DNA from: Bog-159 sp963756605
Lineage (GTDB): Bacteria; Acidobacteriota; Terriglobia; Bryobacterales; Bryobacteraceae
Direction: 5' to 3'
Length of the DNA stretch: 64,000 nt
Assembly (NCBI GenBank): GCA_963756605.1
Contig: CAVWOT010000030.1
Span: 248,001 to 312,000 of the forward strand
This document shows positions 51,857 to 61,445 of this stretch, one piece after another. Made by a program: the position numbers and the translations under genes. Position 1 is the first letter of the stretch; the number at the start of each line of letters is the position of its first letter. The notes beneath the pieces are model-generated. The model did no database searches, had not been told where the DNA came from, and was given only the letters and a program-made list of their open reading frames with translations.

Positions 51857-53149
51857 TCACTCCTTCTCTTCCGAGGGCGGCGCCACCGTCATCCAGTCGG
51901 ACTGAAGACCGGCCGGTACGAGATAACGATCTTTATCCGTCCTGAAAGCAAACTCAGCTGCAAACGGCGATTTCGCGTCGGGCGGTAGAGGGATCTCGAT
52001 TGATCCGGACGTCAGCATTTCCCGATAATGGCGAACCGGTTTTGCATACAGAGGCTGCGGCACGCCGCCGGCTTCCAGTTTTTCCAACACAATCGAAATC
52101 GTGAAACGCCGCGGCGCCTCGATCCAATGCTCCAGATGAACGATGCGGCCTTGGATGACGGTTCCAGCGGGCGCCAGAACCGCTTTGGATCGCGCATCGC
52201 GCACCGGGTTGCGAAGCTTGGTTCTGACGATGTCACCAGCCGCCGCAACATCCGTATCGATGGGCGCGGTCAGGGCCAGCGTAAACGGCAATCCCGCGGG
52301 CAGTGGAGGCTGAGGCATCGCGCCGCGCCTGGTCTCGTCGGGTGCCGGGACCTCATCGAAACGAATGGTGGATTCGCCGCGATACTCCCGGCAACCGGAA
52401 TAGACCGCGGTCGACTGCGTTTCGCTCTCATCCTGCATTACCAGCCGCATGCTACTCTGCTTTGGCAGGAGGAACTCCGCACCACCTACTTTCATCTTCT
52501 GGTAATCGATGGCCGTGTCGGTCTCGCAGCCGTCGGTAACCGGCGGGAGGTCGGTTGCCTGTTCCCTGAGCCGCTGCAGGTCGAGCGAATCCGCATCAAG
52601 CCAGAAAACGCCGGCGAAAGGGACGGTCGCCCAATTTGATCCTGATTTGAGGCGATAGTGGCTGGCCGCCAAGGGCACCGCATAACTGTACGACACCAGA
52701 CGGGCGCCTCCGCTGGTCTCCTCACCTATGTATCGGTAGGTAGCGCCGCCACTGATAAATACATCCCATATCAGCGCGCCTAAGACGCCGGTTCCGTATG
52801 GTCCTCCGCCGACCAGTTCGAATATATCGCGCGAATTGAATGGACTGCCATGCCAGGATCCGATCTCCTCGCCCCGGGAGGCCTTGATCTCCAAGCGTAA
52901 CCGGTCAGTCTTCTCGAGGACCAGCTCATTCGGATCGCGCGCGCGTACTTTGTCGCAGGGCGGGGCCGGATGATGCGCCTTCCGCGGCCTTAAGTAGCGG
53001 CGATCGACCGTCTGGACGCACGTGTAATCGGGCAGTCGCTTGTTTCTCTCCGTCAGGATTTGCCGCGCGCGTAAAAGTCGGATCGCAGGATCGCGCGGTT
53101 CCTGCGCAAGAGCCGACGCGGCCAACGCTGTTAGTAACAAGGCGCGCAT
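51857..53149 (-). CDS. secreted protein of unknown function
   Basis: The 430-residue product has a signal peptide (LLLTALAASALAQ). It contains RARQILTERNKRLPDYTCVQ near the start, which recurs in exported acidobacterial proteins, and a Cys-containing central beta region. Near the C-terminus, DIVRTKLRNPVRDARSKAVL and APAGTVIQGRIVHLE look like a TrbI-like or outer-membrane-associated beta-barrel motif. No enzyme motif is visible. It stands between the dehydratase and the acyl-CoA dehydrogenase, on their strand. Confidence 0.75.
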   Translation of the reverse strand: MRALLLTALAASALAQEPRDPAIRLLRARQILTERNKRLPDYTCVQTVDRRYLRPRKAHHPAPPCDKVRARDPNELVLEKTDRLRLEIKASRGEEIGSWHGSPFNSRDIFELVGGGPYGTGVLGALIWDVFISGGATYRYIGEETSGGARLVSYSYAVPLAASHYRLKSGSNWATVPFAGVFWLDADSLDLQRLREQATDLPPVTDGCETDTAIDYQKMKVGGAEFLLPKQSSMRLVMQDESETQSTAVYSGCREYRGESTIRFDEVPAPDETRRGAMPQPPLPAGLPFTLALTAPIDTDVAAAGDIVRTKLRNPVRDARSKAVLAPAGTVIQGRIVHLEHWIEAPRRFTISIVLEKLEAGGVPQPLYAKPVRHYREMLTSGSIEIPLPPDAKSPFAAEFAFRTDKDRYLVPAGLQSDWMTVAPPSEEKE

Positions 53150-53183
53150 AGCAGAGCGGGTATGCGGACCGCCTGCCCAGGTT

Positions 53184-54977
53184 TTACACGATATAGCGTT
53201 CGGCGTCCAGCAGCCGGTGTGCGATCTTGCGGCGCAGGGCGATGGCGTCCACGGGTTCGTACTTGCCGAAACGGCGCAGCACCACCAGGTTGGTGCGCAG
53301 CGAATCGCCTTCCGAGCAGGCGGCCAGCACGATGCGCGCGGTCACGTCGATGTGTGCCATGGCATCCCGCACGAGCACGGCGGTCATATCGGCGGCGTTG
53401 GCGCCTCTGCCCGATTCGGAGAGCTTTCGCGCGCGCAGCACAGCCGATTCCATGGCGAAGATATCCATGATGACGTCCGAGATGCCCGCCAGGATCTCCT
53501 GCTGCTTTTCCATTTCAAGCATGTACTTCTGGTACGCCACGCCCATCAGCATGAGCGCGATCTTCTTGGCGTTGATGAGAATCCTGGTCTCATCGGCAAA
53601 GGGACCGGTAGGTTCGTCCTCGCCACCGCGCGGACCGCCCAGGATCTCCTGCAGGACGCCGGTGGCTGCCTGCACCAAACCAAGCTGACCGCGCGCGGCA
53701 CGCTTCAACAGCATGCCGGTGGTGAGCAGACGGTTGATCTCGTTGGTGCCTTCGAAAATGCGGTTGATGCGCGAATCACGGTAGGCGCGCTCGACCGGAT
53801 AGTCCATGTGATAGCCGTAGCCGCCATGGATCTGCACGCCCTCGTCCACCACGTAGTCCAACACCTCGGAGGCGTAAACCTTAATGATGGAGCATTCGGC
53901 GGCGAACTCCTCTACCGCTTTCAGCATGGTTTGCGCGGCATTGGGCTGTGACCAGGAAAAGTCTTCCAGCAGCGATTCGATCATGCCCACGACGCGATAG
54001 GTCATCGATTCAGCCGCATAAGTGCGAATAGCCATCTCGGCGAGCTTATGCTGGATCATGCCGAACTCGGCGATGGACTGGCCAAACGCCTTGCGCTCCT
54101 TGGCGTACTTCAACGAAACCGACAGCACGTTCTTGGAGCCGCCCACCGTGCCGGGACCCAGCTTCAGCCGGCCGACGTTCAGAATATTGAAAGCGATGAT
54201 GTGGCCGCGGCCGATTTCGCCCAGCACGTTTTCAACGGGCACGGGCACATTGTCAAAATAGATCGCAGTGGTGGAACTGCCCTTGATGCCCATCTTTTTC
54301 TCTTCGCCGCCGGAGGAGACGCCGGGGTATGCGCGCTCGACCAGAAAGGCGGTAAATTTCTCGCCGCCGACTTTAGCGAACACGGTGAATAAATCGGCCG
54401 CGCCGCCGTTGGTGATCCACATTTTCTGGCCGTTGAGGATGTAGTGTTTGCCATCCGGGCTGAGATCGGCGCGGGTGCGGGCGGCCAGCGCGTCGGAACC
54501 GGCGTGCGGCTCGGTCAGGCAGTAAGCGCCCAGCATTTCCATTTTGGCCAGCTTGGGCAGGTAATGCTTTTTCTGCGCCTCCGTGCCGAAGTACAGAATG
54601 GGCAGCGAACCGATACCCACGTGCGCGCCGTACCAGCCGGCAAAGGAGCCGTCGCCGGCCATGTGCTCCACCGCCACCATGGCCGATGCCATGTCGAGTT
54701 CCATGCCGCCGTACTGCTCCGGGATCGTGATGCCGGTCAGGCCAAGTTCAGCTGCCTTCTCCAGACACTTACGCGCCACGCCGGGCTCATGGTGCTGGAT
54801 GGCATCCACGTTTGGGCCGACTTCCTTGGCCCAGAATTCATCCACCGTGCGCGCGATCGCCAGGTGCTCGGGGGTGAGATCCTCGGGGGTGAAGATTTCG
54901 TTGGGCTCGCGCTCTTCGATCAGGAATGCGCCGCCTTTAGTTTTTGGTAATGATATTGCGGTTGTTGCCGTGGCCAT
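53184..54977 (-). CDS. fadE: acyl-CoA dehydrogenase (FadE-type)
   Basis: The 597-residue product is a long-form acyl-CoA dehydrogenase. The FAD and substrate signatures are GAYCLTEPHAGSDALAARTR and KMWITNGGAADLF. The catalytic Glu region is VYASEVLDYVVDEGVQIHGG, and RDSRINRIFEGTNEINRLLT follows. The extra C-terminal domain (from about 440) is like that of VLCAD-type enzymes. It performs the first oxidation step of fatty-acid beta-oxidation. It is the last gene of the fad group, after the Rpn relic. Confidence 0.94.
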   Translation of the reverse strand: MATATTAISLPKTKGGAFLIEEREPNEIFTPEDLTPEHLAIARTVDEFWAKEVGPNVDAIQHHEPGVARKCLEKAAELGLTGITIPEQYGGMELDMASAMVAVEHMAGDGSFAGWYGAHVGIGSLPILYFGTEAQKKHYLPKLAKMEMLGAYCLTEPHAGSDALAARTRADLSPDGKHYILNGQKMWITNGGAADLFTVFAKVGGEKFTAFLVERAYPGVSSGGEEKKMGIKGSSTTAIYFDNVPVPVENVLGEIGRGHIIAFNILNVGRLKLGPGTVGGSKNVLSVSLKYAKERKAFGQSIAEFGMIQHKLAEMAIRTYAAESMTYRVVGMIESLLEDFSWSQPNAAQTMLKAVEEFAAECSIIKVYASEVLDYVVDEGVQIHGGYGYHMDYPVERAYRDSRINRIFEGTNEINRLLTTGMLLKRAARGQLGLVQAATGVLQEILGGPRGGEDEPTGPFADETRILINAKKIALMLMGVAYQKYMLEMEKQQEILAGISDVIMDIFAMESAVLRARKLSESGRGANAADMTAVLVRDAMAHIDVTARIVLAACSEGDSLRTNLVVLRRFGKYEPVDAIALRRKIAHRLLDAERYIV

Positions 54978-55001
54978 ATGATCCTCGTGTTCTCGTGTGT
55001 C

Positions 55002-55602
55002 TCAACTACGGAGCAATTCGTCCAGATTTGCGGCATTCAGCACGCGCGTCGCCCACTCTTCCAATTCGCCAGTGGTCGCGTCAGCCAGGCGCTGCTCTGC
55101 CCAGGATGGGAGCGGGCCGAAGCGAGTTTCAACCAGGTTCCGAAGGATCGTCCGTTCACCTTCCTGACGTCCTTCCTGACGTCCTTCCTGACGTCCTTCC
55201 TGGCGACCTTCCTGCAAACCCTTTTTGAACTCGCGTCCTAAAACCTTGTTCTGCAGAATATCGATATGAATCGGCATTTTCCGCGCCTCCCGTTCTATCG
55301 TCTCTTCGAGCCCACGCAACCCGGCCAGAATAAGCAACTGCTCGAGTGCGGCTGCCCGCCTGGCCGGCTCCAATTCGGCAAGCCGCGCCATAATCCTACG
55401 CACCGCCTCACCATAGTCGCTCAGGTGCGCCAGGATTGCAATTACATTCAACGGTCTCGCCGAGCAGGTCGAGCCGCAAGTTTTGTACCTTGGGAAGTTC
55501 GACATCCAGCCACCCGGCTATTGTCTTGCCGGTCGCGTCGCCGATGGTGCGCTTGGCCGGGCTCTGCAACAGTACCTTTAGCGCAATGTCGTACTCCTGC
55601 AT
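55002..55602 (-). pseudogene. Rpn/PD-(D/E)XK nuclease family relic with internal deletion
   Basis: The N-terminal part (MQEYDIALKVLLQSPAKRTI, then VELPKVQNLRLDLLGE) runs from 55602 to about 55447. A second frame continues with NVIAILAHLSDYGEAVRRIM to the end at 55002 (NLDELLRS). In the family, about 100 residues that include the PD-(D/E)XK core lie between these parts, and here they are missing. The coil FKKGLQEGRQEGRQEGRQEG is encoded by 12-base tandem repeats. It is inserted between fadA and fadE. Confidence 0.78.
55160..55219. repeat. 12-bp tandem repeat in the Rpn relic
   Basis: CTTCCTGACGTC occurs three times perfectly (55160-55195), then twice in degenerate form (CTTCCTGGCGAC, CTTCCTGCAAAC). 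On the minus strand it codes for successive RQEG units, a common feature of Rpn proteins. Confidence 0.88.
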
Positions 55603-55618
55603 TCGGGCGGGCCATCGA

Positions 55619-56797
55619 CTAATTGAGTCTCTCGAAGATTCCTGCGGCTCCCTGCCCCCCGCCTACGCACATGGTTACCATGCCATACTTCACATTGCGG
55701 CGCGCCATCTCGCGCAGAATGGTGGCGGTCAGTTTCGCGCCGGTGCATCCCAGCGGATGTCCTAAGGCAATAGCTCCGCCATTCAAATTCACTTTTTCCA
55801 GATCGAGGCCGGCTTCGCGGATGACGGCCAGCGCCTGCACGCCGAAGGCTTCGTTCAGTTCGATCACGCCGATGTCATCGAGCGAAAGGCCCGCCAATTT
55901 CAGCGCTTTGGGAATCGCCACCACCGGCCCGATGCCCATGATTTCCGGAGGCACACCACCGGCGGAGAAACTTACGAAGCGCGCCATGGGCTTCAGACCC
56001 AGTTCGCGCGCCTTGCGATCGGACATAACGATCGCCGCCGCCGCGCCATCGCTGGTCTGCGACGAGTTGCCAGCAGTCACTGTGCCATTGGCGTGGAACA
56101 CCGGCTTGAGCTTGGCCAGCGCGTCGGGAGTGGTATCGGCGCGCGGTCCTTCGTCCTTGGCGAAAACCTGCCTGGTGACTTTGGGCTTCCTGCCGTTAGG
56201 AGCGACCCACTCGATTTCGAACGGCACGATCTCGTCGTCGAATTTGCCCTCCGCCTGCGCGCGCAGAGCATTTTGATGGCTGCGGTACGAGAAGGCATCC
56301 GCCTCTTCGCGTGAAATATTATATTTGCGCTGCACGCACTCCGCGGTGAGGCCCATGTTCATGTAAATCTCCGGGCGATGATCCACGAACCAGGGGCTGG
56401 GCGCGACCTTATGGCCGCCGCGCGGCATCAGGCTCATGGTTTCGGCGCCGCCCGCGATGATGATATCCGCGCCGCCCGAACGGATGCGATCGGCCGCCAT
56501 AGCGATGGCTTGCAGACCGGAGCTGCAAAACCGGTTGATCGTCACGCCGGTTACGCTATCCGGCAGGCCGGCGCGCAGGGCCACACAGCGCGCCATGTTA
56601 TTGCCCGACTCGGCTTCCGGCATGGCGCAGCCCAGGATGATATCTTCAATCTCATCCTTGGGTACTTGCGGATGCTTCTCCAAAAGCCGGTTGACAACCG
56701 CGCCGGCCAGATCGTCCGGACGCGAAGTCCGCAACGTGCCGCGCGGCGCTTTGCCCACGGCGGTGCGGAGACAATCGATGATAACGGCTTCTTGCAT
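55619..56797 (-). CDS. fadA: acetyl-CoA acyltransferase (thiolase)
   Basis: The 392-residue product has the three thiolase signatures: the nucleophile Cys near residue 90 (TINRFCSSGLQAIAMA), ALNEAFGVQALAV-type text (ELNEAFGVQALAVI), the His loop GGAIALGHPLGCTGAK, and the second Cys in VTMCVGGGQGAAG. It cleaves 3-ketoacyl-CoA in beta-oxidation. ATG 56797 matches the family start; the frame extends upstream through a hairpin to 56884, but this is unlikely to be coding. It follows the fadN-like gene by about 100 bases. Confidence 0.94.
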   Translation of the reverse strand: MQEAVIIDCLRTAVGKAPRGTLRTSRPDDLAGAVVNRLLEKHPQVPKDEIEDIILGCAMPEAESGNNMARCVALRAGLPDSVTGVTINRFCSSGLQAIAMAADRIRSGGADIIIAGGAETMSLMPRGGHKVAPSPWFVDHRPEIYMNMGLTAECVQRKYNISREEADAFSYRSHQNALRAQAEGKFDDEIVPFEIEWVAPNGRKPKVTRQVFAKDEGPRADTTPDALAKLKPVFHANGTVTAGNSSQTSDGAAAAIVMSDRKARELGLKPMARFVSFSAGGVPPEIMGIGPVVAIPKALKLAGLSLDDIGVIELNEAFGVQALAVIREAGLDLEKVNLNGGAIALGHPLGCTGAKLTATILREMARRNVKYGMVTMCVGGGQGAAGIFERLN

Positions 56798-56825
56798 GTC
56801 TGCTAACTCCTGTAAGCGGGTTCTG

Positions 56826-56885
56826 GGTGCTGGGTTCTGGCAACCCGCTCCCCCGTCCGGGGGGAGTTTGCCAGCACCCAGCACC
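56826..56885. repeat. long inverted repeat (60-base hairpin) between fadN and fadA
   Basis: Arms GGTGCTGGGTTCTGGCAA (56826-56843) and its inverse (56868-56885) match with one mismatch. They enclose a second stem CTCCCCC/GGGGGAG with the loop GTCC. The total is about 25 paired bases. It may be a dispersed repeat or an intercistronic RNA structure that sets fadA expression. No T run follows, so it is not a standard terminator. Confidence 0.85.
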
Positions 56886-56899
56886 TAGCATCCAGGACC

Positions 56900-59233
56900 C
56901 TAGTTTCTCAGTGGTTTTCCCGTCTTCAGCATATGCTGCATGCGCTCTTGTGTCTTGCGTTGGCCGCACAGGCTGAGGAAGGCCTCTCTCTCCAGATCCA
57001 GCAGGTACTGTTCGGAGACGGTTTGACGGCCAGTCAGTGGTCCGCCGCTCAATACGTATGCCAGCTTCTGCCCTACCACAGTGTCGTAATCTGAGATGTA
57101 ATTGGCTTGGCGCGCGAGATAGACGCCCGTTTTCAACAACGCCAGATCTTCGGCGCCGCCCACTTCCACATCCGTGCGCGGCACACCCGCCACGTAATCG
57201 GGCGCGATGGCCAGCGCCAGCGCCTTGGCATCGTCGATGAGCCGCTCCGGATTCATTGAAATCTGGTCCTGCGGACGCAATAGCCCGAAGCTGCGGGCTT
57301 CGGCGGCGCTGGTGGCAACCTTGGCGTAGGCGATCAGCTCGAAGGCTTTCTGCGCGCTGCCGAATCTCACCAGCATCTCCTTGGTGCCGCCCGCGCCCGG
57401 TATCACACCGACGCCTACCTCCACCAGGCCCATGTACGTTTCCGCGGATGCCTGCACGCGCGCCGAGTGTATGGCGATTTCGCAGCCGCCGCCCAGCGTC
57501 AGGCCGAACGGTGCTGTCACCACGGGCTTGGGCGCGTACTTGATCATCATGGTGGCTTGCTGGAAGCGATTGATGGCGGCTTCCAGTTCTTCCCACTCTT
57601 CCTCTTGCGCCGCCAGCAGCACCAGCATCAGGTTGGCGCCCACGCTGAAATTCTCGCCCTGGTTGGCGATAATCATGGCCGCAAAATTCTTGCTGGTCTC
57701 TTCGATGCCGGCGCGGACCAGCGAAATCTGGTCGTCGCCGAGCGAGTTCATCTTGCTGTGGAACTCCAGGCAGAGCACGCCGTCGCCGATGTCGATCAGC
57801 GATGCGCCGCCATTCTTCTTCACCACGCCGTGTGCGTGCTTGACATCTTTAAGCACCGTAATGCCGGGCCGGTCTTCGAACCACTTGTAGCTATTCGCGG
57901 CGAAATCGAAGTATTCGTGGTGCGGACGGCGGTCGTGGTCCGGCGCCTGGTAGAACGATTTCGCGCCGGTGCAGAGCATCTTCTCGACGTTCTCCGGGAT
58001 CCGGCGCTGCTCTTTGCGCATGCGCGCGACAGTTTCCTCCACCCCCAGCGCGTCCCACAGTTCGAATGGTCCAAGCGAATTGGCGTAGCCCCAGCGCATG
58101 GCGCGATCGATCTCAACCACACGATCGGAAATTTCGGGCACCATGCTGGCCGAATAAAGCACCAGGTCGCTGAAGAGCTTCCACAGAAAAGTGCCGGGGC
58201 GGTCGGTCAGCGCCATCAAGGCACGCAGGCGCTGCGGCAGGTCTTCTATATTGCGCACAGGATCGACCGAAGCGAAGCGCGCCTTCTTGGACGGCTGATA
58301 TTCGAGCGTATTCAAGTCGAGCGCCAGGATTTCCTTTTGATCGCCCTTGCCGGTGCGTTTGTAAAAGCCCTGCCCGCGTTTATCGCCGAGCCAGCCGCGC
58401 TCGATCATTCGCGCGAAGAAGGACGGCAGTACGAAGCGTTCGCGCCAGGGATCGTCCGGCACCAGCTCGTAGAGATTTTCAGTGACATACGCCCATACAT
58501 CCAGGCCGACTATATCAAGCAGCCGATAGCTCGCGCTTTTAGGCAGTCCGATGATCGGCCCCGTGAGAGCGTCCACCTCCTCGATGCTGAAGCCCATCTC
58601 TACCGTCAGGTTCTGCACCGTGGCGCCGAGAAAACTGCCGATGCGATTGGCAATGAAGTTAGGCGTATCTTTGCACGGCACCACGCCTTTACCTAAGTGT
58701 CGGTCGGAGAAATCGGCGACGCGATCGTGCACTTCCGGCAGGGTCTCCGGGCCGGGAATCATTTCGAGCAGATGTAGATAGCGGGGCGGGTTGAAGAAGT
58801 GCGTGCCTAGAAAATTTTGCCGGAACTCGCTGGGGAATCCCTCCGCGATGCTGGCCAGAGGGATGCCGCTGGTGTTGGTGGAGAAGATGGAGCCAGGCTT
58901 GCGATGCTTCAGAACCTTTTCTATGAGGGCGCGCTTGATCTCCAGGTTCTCCGTAACGGCTTCCACAATCCAGTCGCAATCGCGTATTTTGGCGAGATCG
59001 TCTTCGAAGTTACCCGGTGTGACTAGAGACCTGGTTTCGGGAGTAAAGAAAGCAGCGGGCTTCTGTTTGAGAGCCGCGTCCAATCCGGCCAGCGCGGCGG
59101 CATTGCGGTTCGGGTGATTGGGCAGAACGATATCGAGCAATAGAGCCGGGATGCCCGCATTGGCGAAGTGGGCCGCGATACGTGCGCCCATAGTGCCGGC
59201 TCCCAGCACCGCTACATGGCGAATAGGTGTCAT
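56900..59233 (-). CDS. fadN: 3-hydroxyacyl-CoA dehydrogenase / enoyl-CoA hydratase (FadN-like)
   Basis: The 777-residue product has the dehydrogenase first: NAD loop VAVLGAGTMGARIAAHFANAG, VEAVTENLEIKRALIEKV, NTSGIPL, GTHFFNPPRYLHLLE. The hydratase/crotonase half follows from about residue 480 (LEFHSKMNSLGDD, TLGGGCEIAIHSARVQASAE and GVIPGAGGTKEMLVR). This reversed order is that of Bacillus FadN rather than FadB. It catalyses two steps of beta-oxidation. It heads the minus-strand fad group. Confidence 0.93.
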   Translation of the reverse strand: MTPIRHVAVLGAGTMGARIAAHFANAGIPALLLDIVLPNHPNRNAAALAGLDAALKQKPAAFFTPETRSLVTPGNFEDDLAKIRDCDWIVEAVTENLEIKRALIEKVLKHRKPGSIFSTNTSGIPLASIAEGFPSEFRQNFLGTHFFNPPRYLHLLEMIPGPETLPEVHDRVADFSDRHLGKGVVPCKDTPNFIANRIGSFLGATVQNLTVEMGFSIEEVDALTGPIIGLPKSASYRLLDIVGLDVWAYVTENLYELVPDDPWRERFVLPSFFARMIERGWLGDKRGQGFYKRTGKGDQKEILALDLNTLEYQPSKKARFASVDPVRNIEDLPQRLRALMALTDRPGTFLWKLFSDLVLYSASMVPEISDRVVEIDRAMRWGYANSLGPFELWDALGVEETVARMRKEQRRIPENVEKMLCTGAKSFYQAPDHDRRPHHEYFDFAANSYKWFEDRPGITVLKDVKHAHGVVKKNGGASLIDIGDGVLCLEFHSKMNSLGDDQISLVRAGIEETSKNFAAMIIANQGENFSVGANLMLVLLAAQEEEWEELEAAINRFQQATMMIKYAPKPVVTAPFGLTLGGGCEIAIHSARVQASAETYMGLVEVGVGVIPGAGGTKEMLVRFGSAQKAFELIAYAKVATSAAEARSFGLLRPQDQISMNPERLIDDAKALALAIAPDYVAGVPRTDVEVGGAEDLALLKTGVYLARQANYISDYDTVVGQKLAYVLSGGPLTGRQTVSEQYLLDLEREAFLSLCGQRKTQERMQHMLKTGKPLRN

Positions 59234-59308
59234 CAGTCGGAGTTTACCGCGAATCGGGCGCGCTCGGTGGTGAAATGGTTCTATGTGTAACGGGTGCTGA
59301 AATTTTCG

Positions 59309-59506
59309 TCAATCGATGGGAAGATCGGGGAGTTGGTCGGCGGGAATTTCGACGATTTTCCCGTTTTCCCAGAAGACCATGGGGACGCCGTTTTGGCGAT
59401 GCTGCTTGACTGCGCGGCGGTAAGCTCGTTCGAGTGCCTCCTCAATCGCCGTGCCATCGCGAAAGATTTGACCAATATCCTTCTCTTCCGACTTTTCCGT
59501 ATTCAT
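59309..59506 (-). CDS. small acidic protein coupled to the zeta toxin (antitoxin candidate)
   Basis: From the ATG at 59506, overlapping the zeta-toxin stop as ATGA, the product is 65 residues. It starts MNTEKSEEKDIGQIFRDG, has a helix (AIEEALERAYRRAVKQHRQN), and ends with a beta-hairpin (GVPMVFWENGKIVEIPADQL). It is not epsilon-like, but its position suggests it is the toxin's partner. Similar PMVFWENGKI-type tails occur in small acidobacterial proteins; this is from memory and not verified. Confidence 0.65.
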   Translation of the reverse strand: MNTEKSEEKDIGQIFRDGTAIEEALERAYRRAVKQHRQNGVPMVFWENGKIVEIPADQLPDLPID

Positions 59507-60090
59507 GTCCACTCCCTGTTCACATTGTTCCACAAATCCTGATCGAAGACCATCGCCGCCTGATGCATATCACCGCTGGCGATCAAACGCCGCTTCCCGT
59601 GGATGGAGTTGTCGTAGAATTGCCAGCTTGCGGCCACTGGACGGTAGATCCGGAAGAAGTTCCTCAAACCTGCTTCGTAACGCCGCCGGATCACATCTTC
59701 CGGCACATGGTGGCCGCCCTCCATTACTCGCCTCCGCACACGTTCAACCGCCATGTCGGCCGACGGCAGCCAAAAGAACAGCAGCCGGAATCTGTAGCCG
59801 CCTGGCGTCAATGTCTTGATCCACGAGGCGAACGTGCGGCTCGCGAGAGTGGTCTCGAACGCCACATTGGCGCGCTGCGCGGTCAGATGATGCAAGCGCT
59901 GCAGCATAATGCGCCCGGCATCGAAGGCCACGCTCTCGGGCTGGAAGGACGAAAGCCCCCGCGCGATGATGTCGGCATTCACGAATTCATGCACGGCCAG
60001 CGCGCCCACCAGGACGTCCGCAGCGGCCGTGGTTTTGCCTGCGCCGTTCGGGCCGGCGATGATGATGAGATTAGCACTGTCTGGGGACAT
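59503..60090 (-). CDS. zeta-toxin-like P-loop kinase
   Basis: The 195-residue product has Walker A at 13-21 (GPNGAGKTT), then EFVNADIIARGLSS (substrate Asp), FETTLASRTFASWI (conserved Thr region) and RVRRRVMEGGHHVPEDVIRR. These match the zeta/PezT-like and AAA-33 kinases. Zeta toxins phosphorylate UDP-N-acetylglucosamine and block wall synthesis; whether this protein does is inference. It is followed by the 65-residue gene with an ATGA overlap. Confidence 0.85.
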   Translation of the reverse strand: MSPDSANLIIIAGPNGAGKTTAAADVLVGALAVHEFVNADIIARGLSSFQPESVAFDAGRIMLQRLHHLTAQRANVAFETTLASRTFASWIKTLTPGGYRFRLLFFWLPSADMAVERVRRRVMEGGHHVPEDVIRRRYEAGLRNFFRIYRPVAASWQFYDNSIHGKRRLIASGDMHQAAMVFDQDLWNNVNREWT

Positions 60091-60167
60091 CGGATATCAG
60101 AGAGTTCATCGTAGCGCGGGGCCGGCCTACGAAGCCTGGCCCCACAAGCTGCTAAAATGGCGCATAT

Positions 60168-61433
60168 ATGTCTGGCAGGCTTATTATCCTTCTCGCCGCC
60201 TCGATCTTCGGGGCTGCCGCAGCCGACGTACACATCGTCGAAGAGATCGTCGCCAAGGTAAACAACGATGTCATCACCCGCGGCGAACTGGAACGTACGC
60301 ATGCGGAGATTGAAGCCGAACTGCATCAGCAGGGATTATCCGGCGCCAAACTGCAACAGGCCGTCCAGGAGAAAGCTGCCGATGCTTTGCGCGATCAGAT
60401 CGACCAGCTTCTGCTGGTGGAGAAGGCCAAAGATCTCAACATCAATGTAGATACCGAGATCTCCAAGCGCCTGGCCGCCATGCAGGTGCAAAGCAAGATC
60501 GTGGACGAAGACAAATTCCACGACTTCATCCGCGAGCAGATGAACATATCTTTCGAGGATTTCAAGCAGCAGGCCAAGAATCAGTTGCTCACGCAGCGCG
60601 TCATCAGCGAGGAGATCGGCTCTCGCATCGCCATACCCGAGGCGGACAAGCGGAAATATTACGACGAACACAAGGCCGATTTCGTGCGCGACGAGGAAGT
60701 CTTCACGCGGAAGATTTTTATCTCCACCGAAGGGAAGACACCCGATCAGGTGGCCGCCGCGGAGCAGAAGGCCAAGGACCTGGTAGCCCGGGCGCGCAAA
60801 GGCGAGAAGTTCGGCGACCTGGCCGCCACCAATTCCGACGATTTGGAAACTGCGCGCGCTGGCGGTGACATGCCGCCCTTCAAGCGCGGCCAGTTTCTGA
60901 AACAGATCGACGACATCGTGTTCGCGCAGAAGAAAGGTTACGTCACCGATCCGATTCGCGTAGCGGATGGTTTTGTGATCTTCCGCATCGAGGACCGCTA
61001 CGAAAAAGGACAGGCCACTTACGAAGAGGTCGAAAACGAGATCAATGAGCGCCTGGTCATGCCGCAGATGAACGCCAAGGTGCGGACGTATCTGACCACG
61101 CTGCGCAAGGAAGCCTTTCTCGAGATCAAGCCGGGCTTTGTGGACAGCGGCGCGGCGCCCGGCAAAGACACCACCTGGAAAGATGTCGCCCAGTTGAGGC
61201 CGCAGACCGTGACCAAGGAACAGGTAGCGGCGCATCATCGCCGCAAGCGGCTGTTGTTCGCCATCCCTGTTCCGGGCACGGGCGACAAGAAGCCGCCGGC
61301 CAGCAAGACTGCGGCGACGCCCGTGAGCGCCTCGGCCGGGGCACCTCCCACGCCTGATGCCGTTGCGCCTCCCTCCCCCGCCCCGGCCGCGGCCCCTGCC
61401 TCTCCCAAGCCGGCGGCGCCCACGAATCCGTAG
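60168..61433 (+). CDS. SurA-like periplasmic foldase with parvulin domain
   Basis: The 421-residue product has a signal peptide (IILLAASIFGAAAA) and a SurA-N-like helical domain (VAKVNNDVITRGELERTHAE, LLLVEKAKDLNINVD, FEDFKQQAKNQLL). One parvulin rotamase domain follows (EEVFTRKIFISTEGKTPDQV, ARKGEKFGDLAATNSDD, GGDMPPFKRGQF, and VRVADGFVIFRI-like text). The tail is Ala/Pro-rich. It helps outer-membrane proteins fold. It heads a three-gene plus-strand run. Confidence 0.92.
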   Translation: MSGRLIILLAASIFGAAAADVHIVEEIVAKVNNDVITRGELERTHAEIEAELHQQGLSGAKLQQAVQEKAADALRDQIDQLLLVEKAKDLNINVDTEISKRLAAMQVQSKIVDEDKFHDFIREQMNISFEDFKQQAKNQLLTQRVISEEIGSRIAIPEADKRKYYDEHKADFVRDEEVFTRKIFISTEGKTPDQVAAAEQKAKDLVARARKGEKFGDLAATNSDDLETARAGGDMPPFKRGQFLKQIDDIVFAQKKGYVTDPIRVADGFVIFRIEDRYEKGQATYEEVENEINERLVMPQMNAKVRTYLTTLRKEAFLEIKPGFVDSGAAPGKDTTWKDVAQLRPQTVTKEQVAAHHRRKRLLFAIPVPGTGDKKPPASKTAATPVSASAGAPPTPDAVAPPSPAPAAAPASPKPAAPTNP

Positions 61434-61445
61434 CCCCGGGCCACC

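Noticed and set aside
55160..55219. Possible CRISPR-like repeats
   Set aside because: The units are 12 bases with no spacers and code for RQEG; the 9-base repeats at 37052 are likewise coding. No CRISPR array is seen in the window.
57467..58696. 409-codon plus-strand frame inside the fadN region
   Set aside because: It is antisense to a full-length, motif-complete FadN-like gene.
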